Positions 52,761-58,358 of a stretch of DNA of 58,358 bases are shown piece by piece. The stretch covers positions 1-58,358 of the forward strand of contig JAPDJS010000010.1 in NCBI GenBank assembly GCA_029258975.1. The letters are read 5' to 3'. This DNA comes from Thermoplasmatota archaeon. Lineage in GTDB: Archaea > Thermoplasmatota > B47-G6 > B47-G6B > 47-G6. The translations under genes and the position numbers were made by a program. The notes under the pieces are model-generated. The model was not told the origin of the DNA, made no database searches, and worked only from the letters and a program-made list of their open reading frames with translations. The stretch's first letter is position 1. Each line of letters opens with the position of its first letter.

Positions 52761-54534
52761 CACGATCTCGGTGATAAAGAGACTCGGAAAGGATATCGTC
52801 TCGTATAAGGCCGTGATTATAGTTGTTATTCTCTCGATAATAGCGTATACTGTAACGAGTGTCCTCGCGCCCTATATGCTTAAGAGGATTGTAGATGAGC
52901 ATATTCTTGCGAGAGATATCAGCGGTCTCCTATACGTAGTCCTCATATATCTTGCACTGCTTGTAGGCCAGTGGGCCTCTCAAATGACAAGAAGCTACAG
53001 CATACAGACCGTAGGTCAAAGGTTTTTAAGGGATCTAAGAAATAGAGTTTTCTCTAAGCTTCAGACACTTCATGTAGGGTTCTTTACGGATAGAAGGATT
53101 GGAGATCTCATCTCGATAACCATAAACGATACCTCAACGTTAAATGAAGTTCTGGTCTCTGGCGTCTTCTCTGTAATGGGAGAGATGCTATCTCTAATAG
53201 GAATAATAGCCATGATGGTTTATCTCAGCCCCAAACTGACGTTTGTCGCGCTCGTAAATGTTCCGCTGTTAATAATAATAGCGAAGGTCTTTGGCAAAAA
53301 GTTAAGAGATGCATATAGAAATACGAGACTTAAAATAGCTGACGCAACGGCAACTGTAGAGGAGGGTATCGCAGGGATTTCTGTGGTAAAGGCGTTTAAT
53401 AGGGAGCGAGATATAATCAGGAACTTTGAGAACACATCAAGAGATACTCTAAAGGCTTATATTTACGTTGCAAAGCTCATGGGTATGTTTTGGCCTTCTA
53501 TGGATCTTACTGTTGCATTATCAACGGTCTTAGTGCTGATATACGGTGGTGTGCTCGTAATCCAAGGAGCGGCTAGCATAGGCCTTATTATAGCCTTTAT
53601 ACAGTACGTAAACAGAATGACAAGACCCATAATGCAATTTATAGGCATGTATGACTCATTACAAGCCGCTATTGCAGCTGCAGAAAGAATATACGGAATA
53701 ATAGATGCTGAGGAGGCTATAAAGGATCCTGAAAAGCCCATAGAAATAAAAGATCTTAGAGGAGAAGTTGCTCTCAGAAATGTAACGTTCAGCTATGTGC
53801 CTGGAAATCCCGTGCTTAAGGACATAAATCTTATAATAAGTCCCGGAGAAACCGTTGCTCTCGTGGGCCGTACTGGGGCAGGTAAAACCACGCTTGCAAA
53901 TCTTATCATGAGGTTTTACGATCCCAACTACGGAGAGGTGTTGATAGACGGAGTTAACATCAAGAACCTCAGAATTAAAGATCTAAGGAGGATTGTAGGA
54001 TATGTTCCGCAGGAAACATACCTATTTTCAGGAACTATATTGGACAACATAAGGCTGGGCAGGCTTGACGCGTCTGATGAGGAAATTATTGAAATATGTA
54101 AAGTTCTTGGAATCCATAAGTTTATAGAGAGGCTCCCGAACGGATATTACACCGATGCGGGGGAGGCGGGAAAGAAGTTATCGACAGGAGAGAAGCAACT
54201 CATAGCAATTGCGAGGGTTATGCTTAAAAATCCCAGAATCGTGATCCTTGACGAGGCACTTTCGAGCGTAGACTCCGCTACTGAGGCCATGATAAGAAAC
54301 GCCATTAAGAAGCTTATGGCTGGGAGAACGGGAATAATTATAGCACATAGGCTTAACGTTGCAAGGGAATGCGATAGAATCATAGTGCTAGAGGACGGCA
54401 GGGTTGTAGAAGAAGGGACGCATGAAGAGCTCATGGCGAAAAAAGGACACTACTACAAGCTATATCAGAGTCTTCAAGAGGAAATGACTTCTCTGAGTGT
54501 TATGGATGTGTTTTCTTCGGAAAGAAGTAGATAA
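52738..54534 (+). CDS. Heterodimeric ABC exporter subunit B (catalytic Walker B)
   Basis: 598-aa partner half-transporter. Six membrane helices in residues 20-310, Walker A GRTGAGKTTLAN near 376, Walker B IVILDEALSSVD with the catalytic Glu near 500, switch His in IAHRLN, but a non-standard signature LSTGEKQ. Its signature faces subunit A's Walker A, so the degenerate site combines A's Asp with LSTGE, while the competent site pairs B's Glu with A's LSGGQ. This is the TM287/288 and BmrCD type of asymmetric exporter. Starts within the upstream gene. Confidence 0.92.
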   Translation: MTENSKINTISVIKRLGKDIVSYKAVIIVVILSIIAYTVTSVLAPYMLKRIVDEHILARDISGLLYVVLIYLALLVGQWASQMTRSYSIQTVGQRFLRDLRNRVFSKLQTLHVGFFTDRRIGDLISITINDTSTLNEVLVSGVFSVMGEMLSLIGIIAMMVYLSPKLTFVALVNVPLLIIIAKVFGKKLRDAYRNTRLKIADATATVEEGIAGISVVKAFNRERDIIRNFENTSRDTLKAYIYVAKLMGMFWPSMDLTVALSTVLVLIYGGVLVIQGAASIGLIIAFIQYVNRMTRPIMQFIGMYDSLQAAIAAAERIYGIIDAEEAIKDPEKPIEIKDLRGEVALRNVTFSYVPGNPVLKDINLIISPGETVALVGRTGAGKTTLANLIMRFYDPNYGEVLIDGVNIKNLRIKDLRRIVGYVPQETYLFSGTILDNIRLGRLDASDEEIIEICKVLGIHKFIERLPNGYYTDAGEAGKKLSTGEKQLIAIARVMLKNPRIVILDEALSSVDSATEAMIRNAIKKLMAGRTGIIIAHRLNVARECDRIIVLEDGRVVEEGTHEELMAKKGHYYKLYQSLQEEMTSLSVMDVFSSERSR

Positions 54535-54591
54535 GTTTGTTGGCACTTTTATGAATCCCATCACATAGCACGTAGAGCAAAGTTTTGCAAA

Positions 54592-54754
54592 CAGCATTTC
54601 ATGATACTAAATAACGTTTCAAAGTTTGTAATGGACCTCCTATGGGTTAAGATCTCTATAAGTATAAGACCCAGCGCTACCTAGCAAAAGTAAGGCTCAC
54701 ATATGAGCAGTACTCAGGAATTGTGAGCAAACTATTGGAGACTTTTAAAAGTAA
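54592..54754 (+). pseudogene. Decayed integrase C-terminal remnant
   Basis: In the gap 54535-54861, which otherwise has no gene, the DNA matches the 3' end of the integrase at 55673-56587. A run of 21 identical bases (54598-54618 against 56429-56449) codes for FMILNNV, and after a -1 frameshift and stop (54682-54684) the frame continues as YLAKVRLTYEQYSGIVSKL, against YLAKVRQADEWYSRIADKL. Only the last ~55 codons remain, with no tRNA fragment beside it. It is a scar of an earlier integration. Confidence 0.8.
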
Positions 54755-54861
54755 GAAATTTTATCGTTTAGTAGTATAATTTGGAGTAAGTAGATTTGTA
54801 TCTTTCAAGAAATCTAAAGAAATTAAAGTTCAGGTAATAGCTGTTCGGGGGGTGAAATATT

Positions 54862-55658
54862 GTGCGGGAGAGCATTATTTCATTTTTGGTTTTAGCATCT
54901 ATAATCCTCATTCTTGTTGACGTAATGACAGTGCCCTCTGAAACTATAAGAGCCATTTTGTATGTTACTGACTTTATTATATGTCTGGTTCTTGTATATG
55001 ACTACATAAGAGACCTTCAATTTTCAGAAAATAAAGGGATGCTCCTTAAAAAATATTGGTATGAAATTTTAGCGTTTATACCAGCATATTTCTTTTCACT
55101 TTTTGAGCTACAAGTGATAGGTGGCTCATTAAGAGCTCTTAGACTTATAAGGCTTATTAGAATACTGAGAATTACCGGAGTCTTTGCAAGAAGTCTTAAG
55201 TTAGTAAGACATACTAAAAACATGTTTGTAAGGGGTAAGATACATTATTTACTTATGATCTCTTCCTTAGTAATCCTTTTATCTAGCTTTACAGTACTTA
55301 GCGTGGAGAGAGCTGTGGGGAGCTCCAAAATTTCTAATTTTTTGATGCACTTTGGTGGTCCATAACAACAGTTACTACTGTAGGGTATGGAGACATCATC
55401 CCAGTTAGTATTGAGGGTAAGATTGTTGCACTCTTTCTAATGATATTTGGCGTAAGCATATGGACGGCAGCAATTTCATTAATTTCTGCATCTTTAGTAA
55501 AAGAGCAGGTAGAGGAAGAATGTATCTTTAAAGATTTAAGAACTATTGTTGCAAAGCACTCTCAGAGGTTAAATGTAATGACCAAAACCGAATTTGAGGT
55601 ATTTCACAAGATAATAGAGATTTTAAACGAATTTCAAGAAGGCTTTTGTGAAGAGTAA
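54862..55658 (+). CDS. Voltage-gated K+ channel (KvAP-like), interrupted by -1 frameshift
   Basis: Reads as a single ~265-aa six-helix K+ channel in two frames. The first part (GTG 54862, SD GGGGGTGA) holds S1-S5, with the S4 sensor carrying Arg at every third residue (R91, R94, R97, R100, R103). It stops at 55365. After T TTT TTG at 55338-55344 the -1 frame continues FDALWWSITTVTTVGYGDIIP, the pore helix and selectivity filter, then S6 and a C-terminal coil to 55658. KvAP has the same order and a similar FDALWW...TTVGYGD pore. Without the shift no pore is made. It could be programmed frameshifting, a recent mutation or a sequencing error. Confidence 0.85.
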
Positions 55659-55672
55659 GTGTTATTTTTGTC

Positions 55673-56587
55673 TTGTCTTTACTGCAGATCCCTAGCCCAT
55701 ATCAAAAAGAGAACAAGTATTTATGGTGCGGGGGCTGGGATTTGAACCCAGGCACCCCTACGGGACGGGGTCTTAAGGAATACGAAGATAATACAAGAGA
55801 TATCATTATCTACAAGGATATTAGAGAAGATTTCATTAAATGGATGTTAAGTAAGACTTCTAAGGAATATACAAAGCAATTGGTAAGATATCTAGATAAG
55901 TACCTGGGAGATAGGATTATATCCTCTCCTAAGGATATCCTAGAGATATTAAGCAAAACTACAGGAAAGAAACACACTATATTGGCGTTGAGGAACCTAG
56001 TAAACTACTGTGAACTTCTAGGGATGATATCTCCAAATACTGCGTATTCTTTAAAGAAAGTATTGAAGTGTGTCAAGTCTGGAGTAGATGGATATATTCC
56101 TACAGATGACGAGGTTATTAACTTCTATAAGAAATTAAAAGACAAGAAATACAGGATGATATACAAGTTCTTGGCCTTTAGCGGACTAAGGATTAGGGAA
56201 GTAGCGAGGATACTGAATAATTACGAAGAAGATAGGATAATAGTTATAAAGAATATAGCAAAATATCCCCTATTTAGCGATAGAGGTACTAAGAGGGCAT
56301 ATTTTGCATATATGCCTAGGGGGTTCTATCCGAAACTAAAAAGGATCACCATATCAGAGAAGACCATCCGGAACTATTTCTATACACATGGGTTCCCTGC
56401 TAAGTATTTAAGGAAGTGGAACTACAACTTCATGATACTAAATAACGTTCCGGAATCCGTGGCGGACTTTATTCAAGGAAGGGCTCCTATTAGCATAGGG
56501 TCTATGCACTATTTGGCCAAGGTAAGGCAGGCAGATGAATGGTACAGCAGGATAGCGGATAAATTAGTAAGGACGTTTAATAAATAG
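55673..56587 (+). CDS. SSV-type tyrosine integrase, C-terminal part int(C), second element
   Basis: Tyrosine recombinase paralogous to the 972-1901 protein. Candidate catalytic residues: R173 (SGLRIREVARIL), K197 (IAKYP), R247 (KYLRKWNYNF), R270 (FIQGR) and Y280 (MHYLAKV). Residues of about 18-37, including GWDLNPGT, are the antisense reading of the tRNA-Leu fragment at 55724-55777. The first 17 residues come from host DNA to the left, so the TTG start at 55673 is a read-through start and the native N-terminus should lie in int(N) at the far end of the element. The gene points right, into the element. Confidence 0.85.
   Translation: MSLLQIPSPYQKENKYLWCGGWDLNPGTPTGRGLKEYEDNTRDIIIYKDIREDFIKWMLSKTSKEYTKQLVRYLDKYLGDRIISSPKDILEILSKTTGKKHTILALRNLVNYCELLGMISPNTAYSLKKVLKCVKSGVDGYIPTDDEVINFYKKLKDKKYRMIYKFLAFSGLRIREVARILNNYEEDRIIVIKNIAKYPLFSDRGTKRAYFAYMPRGFYPKLKRITISEKTIRNYFYTHGFPAKYLRKWNYNFMILNNVPESVADFIQGRAPISIGSMHYLAKVRQADEWYSRIADKLVRTFNK
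55724..55777 (-). other. att site: 3' fragment of tRNA-Leu(TAA)
   Basis: On the minus strand: anticodon loop CTTAAGA (anticodon TAA at 55773-55775), 3' anticodon stem CCCCG, class II variable arm, T arm CTGGG TTCAAAT CCCAG, acceptor CCCCCGC, A, and encoded CCA at 55724-55726. The 5' side has no pairing anticodon stem or D arm, so this is the att fragment and not a tRNA gene. The complete tRNA-Leu(TAA) should lie to the right beyond the window. Confidence 0.85.
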
Positions 56588-56628
56588 AGACATAGCAACA
56601 AGATTTTAATAGAAATATTGTAGGAGCT

Positions 56629-57288
56629 TCAACTTTTAGTTATTCTTCTTTTTTGATAAAAGTTGCAATCCACATTTAGCGGACATTCTCCACATTTCGG
56701 GTTTCTAGCAGTGCATATGCTACTTGCAAAATCCAGAAGTCCCAAATTGAATTCTCTACATCTGCCGGGCGGTATAAGGGTCTTTACAAACTCCCAGAGG
56801 GTAGGATCTTCTCTAGGCCTTTTCCTTTTAGCCTTAAATCCGAAGTATCTTGTAACTACTCTAACAACGTTAGTATCGACCATAGCTTCGTCTTTCTCAT
56901 AAGCCAAACAAGCCACCGCACTAGCAGCATATCTTCCAACTCCAGGAAGCGTCATTAAGTCCATTACTGATGTGGGAACCTTGCCCCCATGCTTTTCGAC
57001 CAATATCTTTGCCAGCTTTATTAGTTGCTCGGATCTTCTGTGCTCCATTCCAAGCGGTCTCAGGAGATTCTTCAGCTCATTTGTATCGGCCTTAGCTAAA
57101 TCCTCAAGCGTGGGGTACTTTGAAAAGAACTTTTCAAAGAGGGCTGAAACCTGCTGGGCTGTTGTTTTTCTAAGCATAATCTCCGAAACCAATATGACGT
57201 AGGGGTCTCTTGTTTTCCTCCAAGGAAAATTCCTTCCACAGCGTTCATAAAAAGAGATTATCTGATCGGCAAATCTTTTCTTTTTCAT
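56629..57288 (-). CDS. Mig-type T/G (U/G) mismatch DNA glycosylase
   Basis: HhH-GPD glycosylase of 219 aa. FPWRKTRDPYVILVSEIMLRKTTAQQV, cited by ends FPWRKTRDPY and EIMLRKTTAQQ, has the Mig-like R(K/R)TTA in place of MutY's QQT. E36 and D138 (MVDTN) are retained. Y120 in LPGVGRYAASAV occupies the position of EndoIII Lys and MutY Ser, as in the Mig enzyme of a Methanothermobacter plasmid, which removes T from T/G pairs made by 5-methylcytosine deamination. A C-X6-C-X2-C-X5-C [4Fe-4S] motif closes the chain. ATG 57288 was chosen over 57315, which lies in the TATA region. It lacks the MutY C-terminal domain. Confidence 0.88.
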   Translation of the reverse strand: MKKKRFADQIISFYERCGRNFPWRKTRDPYVILVSEIMLRKTTAQQVSALFEKFFSKYPTLEDLAKADTNELKNLLRPLGMEHRRSEQLIKLAKILVEKHGGKVPTSVMDLMTLPGVGRYAASAVACLAYEKDEAMVDTNVVRVVTRYFGFKAKRKRPREDPTLWEFVKTLIPPGRCREFNLGLLDFASSICTARNPKCGECPLNVDCNFYQKRRITKS

Positions 57289-57357
57289 CCCTGTTTCCCC
57301 ACCCTTTAAATACAATAATCCCCAATTTAAATACGTAGAGATTGAGGGGTTGGGCTC

Positions 57358-58332
57358 ATGACTAAGGTAGTGGTTGATAGGGATGAGTATCTTGAGATAC
57401 TGGGATTTACTACTTACGCCTTTCTCACAGAAAAAATAACGAAATACAGCGGTATAACAGGTGGACAGAGGGCTTTGGGTGAGTACATAGAGAACTTTGT
57501 TTATGGAAAAGTTGCAGAAGTTGCGTTCAAAAACTTCTTGGAGAAGAACTACAACATAGAGGTGCTGACAGATTTAGATCTTGAAGATTTTATATTGGGT
57601 GTTTACCTGCCGGACTTAGTAGCATTCAAGAGCTCCCAATCAGATTGGGAGGTTGTGAGGTTTTGGATAGACGTCAAGGAGATCAGAAGGGATCAAAGGT
57701 GGCTTTTAGTTCCTAAAGTCAGTTCTCAAGCCAGCCCTAGGCTTTACGATGCGTACGTTGCTGTTTGGGTAGGCCTTCCAGACGAGCACCTTTACTGGAT
57801 AATATCTCAAGTCAAGGAGATAGGGCAAAAACTCGGAAATGACTGGATGGAGAGGGCAAAGGATTTAGCAAGCAAGGTAAATAAAATTCTCTGCGAAGTC
57901 AAAGGTTTCGTCCTCTGGGAGGACATTAACCTAATGGAAAATGCAAAGAAAGGAGAAGATATTGCATTGCATAAGGCAGAAGGAATAATTGATATGAAAA
58001 TGGGTAAAATTTTTGTGGTAATGCTTCCTTTGCCAAATGAAGGAGGAAGCAAAACAGTAGATTATGAAAAGTTACGAGTTTTGCTTTCAAAATTAAAAAT
58101 AGATAAATTTGCTTCACTGGATATCATTGGAAAAATAGTTTTGGAAAAAATTGGAATAAAATCATATTTTGAATTTGCTCCCTTGCAGGCGTCCATAAAT
58201 GCTTGCGAGCGTGGCTTGAATATTCTTATTGCTGGAAGCAAAAATGAGGCAAAACATGCCATATCTGTCATAGAAGAATACAATACATCTTCAATGGAGG
58301 AAATAGATTATAAAATTATTTACAAAAAATGA
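57358..58332 (+). CDS. PD-(D/E)XK endonuclease, probably type II restriction enzyme
   Basis: 324-aa protein with a nuclease core: E54 in GKVAEVAFKNFL, P85-D86 in VYLPDLVAF and D105-V106-K107 in FWIDVKEIRRDQRW, with the spacing typical of the PD-(D/E)XK fold. VAVWVGLPDEHLYW follows as a further core strand. The rest shows no known DNA-binding domain. SD GAGGGG precedes the ATG. Divergent from the Mig-type gene; a possible start ATG at 58346 follows at the very end of the window. Cytosine methylation by a partner enzyme would explain the glycosylase. Substrate site unknown. A homing or repair nuclease is the alternative. Confidence 0.65.
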   Translation: MTKVVVDRDEYLEILGFTTYAFLTEKITKYSGITGGQRALGEYIENFVYGKVAEVAFKNFLEKNYNIEVLTDLDLEDFILGVYLPDLVAFKSSQSDWEVVRFWIDVKEIRRDQRWLLVPKVSSQASPRLYDAYVAVWVGLPDEHLYWIISQVKEIGQKLGNDWMERAKDLASKVNKILCEVKGFVLWEDINLMENAKKGEDIALHKAEGIIDMKMGKIFVVMLPLPNEGGSKTVDYEKLRVLLSKLKIDKFASLDIIGKIVLEKIGIKSYFEFAPLQASINACERGLNILIAGSKNEAKHAISVIEEYNTSSMEEIDYKIIYKK

Positions 58333-58358
58333 ATGTTGTATATCATGAGGGAGTCATA

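Larger units (their letters stand above)
55724..58358. mobile_element. Left end of a second integrated element at tRNA-Leu(TAA)
   Basis: By SSV-type logic host DNA ends at the CCA end of the tRNA-Leu fragment and the element runs right from there, past the window. Visible cargo: int(C), a Mig-type mismatch glycosylase gene (minus strand) and a PD-(D/E)XK endonuclease gene (plus strand) that diverge from an AT-rich promoter region at about 57300-57335. The cargo looks like part of a restriction-modification module. The element's other end, intact tRNA and int(N) are not seen. Confidence 0.7.

Noticed and set aside
55440..55658. Separate small gene downstream of the K+ channel
   Set aside because: It is the S6 and C-terminal part of the same channel in the -1 frame, continuous with the pore sequence from 55344.
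55724..55790. Complete tRNA-Leu gene
   Set aside because: The 5' half is replaced by integrase coding sequence and the anticodon stem has no partner.
1..58358. CRISPR arrays and rRNA genes
   Set aside because: No regularly spaced 24-37-nt direct repeats and no rRNA-like sequence were seen.

Overview
The window is archaeal. It carries a group II chaperonin (thermosome), TFB, aIF2-beta, TiaS, Trm1, pantoate kinase and phosphopantothenate synthetase, AT-rich TATA boxes, GGTGAT-type Shine-Dalgarno (SD) sites, several apparently leaderless genes and an intron-containing tRNA-Tyr. A branched-polyamine gene set (bpsA, speH, speE), ADP-forming acetyl-CoA synthetase and indolepyruvate:ferredoxin oxidoreductase point to an anaerobic, peptide-fermenting (hyper)thermophile. 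The core looks low in GC by eye. I cannot name a genus; the integrases look most like SSV-type enzymes of the kind known from Thermococcales and Crenarchaeota.

Layout. (1) 1-1829 is the right end of an integrated element: repeated GTGACA/TGTCAC boxes, one small gene and an integrase C-terminal part running out of a 3' fragment of tRNA-Ser(CGA). (2) 1.9-47 kb is ordinary chromosome. In order: hxlB/DUF211/small coiled-coil operon; tRNA-Tyr; a methylthiotransferase; the acdA-acdB-iorA-iorB operon (aromatic 2-oxoacid to acyl-CoA to ATP); thermosome; a COG1395 regulator with a palindromic candidate operator; cobalamin adenosyltransferase, purA, tiaS, DUF92; mptG-like and DUF1464 genes; CoA biosynthesis genes (pantoate kinase, coaBC, phosphopantothenate synthetase) interleaved with PAC2, DNA ligase and GAPDH; a glycosyltransferase; translin; serA; a type IV pilus-like ATPase with two membrane-platform proteins; aIF2-beta-TRAM, Fap7-like kinase and CDP-alcohol phosphatidyltransferase; HtpX; an archaeosortase; stomatin/NfeD; RNase HII; a MagIII-like glycosylase; pyrG; a THEP1-type NTPase; trm1; rlmE; tfb; and the polyamine genes.

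(3) 47.1-55.7 kb looks like an accessory island, visibly richer in G+C over most of its length. It has a five-gene cluster of secreted or membrane-anchored proteins with an ABC-2 permease and ATPase, a heterodimeric ABC exporter with one degenerate ATP site, a decayed integrase remnant and a KvAP-like voltage-gated K+ channel interrupted by a -1 frameshift at a T TTT TTG heptamer. (4) From 55724 to the right end a second integrated element begins: a tRNA-Leu(TAA) 3' fragment, another integrase C-terminal part, a Mig-type T/G mismatch glycosylase and a PD-(D/E)XK endonuclease. Together these suggest a 5-methylcytosine restriction-modification module whose methylase should lie just outside the window.

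The two integrases point away from each other, so about 54 kb of host chromosome lies between two different tRNA-targeted elements. The strongest leads for new biology are the five-gene secreted/ABC cluster, the element-borne Mig plus endonuclease pair, the frameshifted channel and the 9-bp-spaced repeat boxes in the left element.
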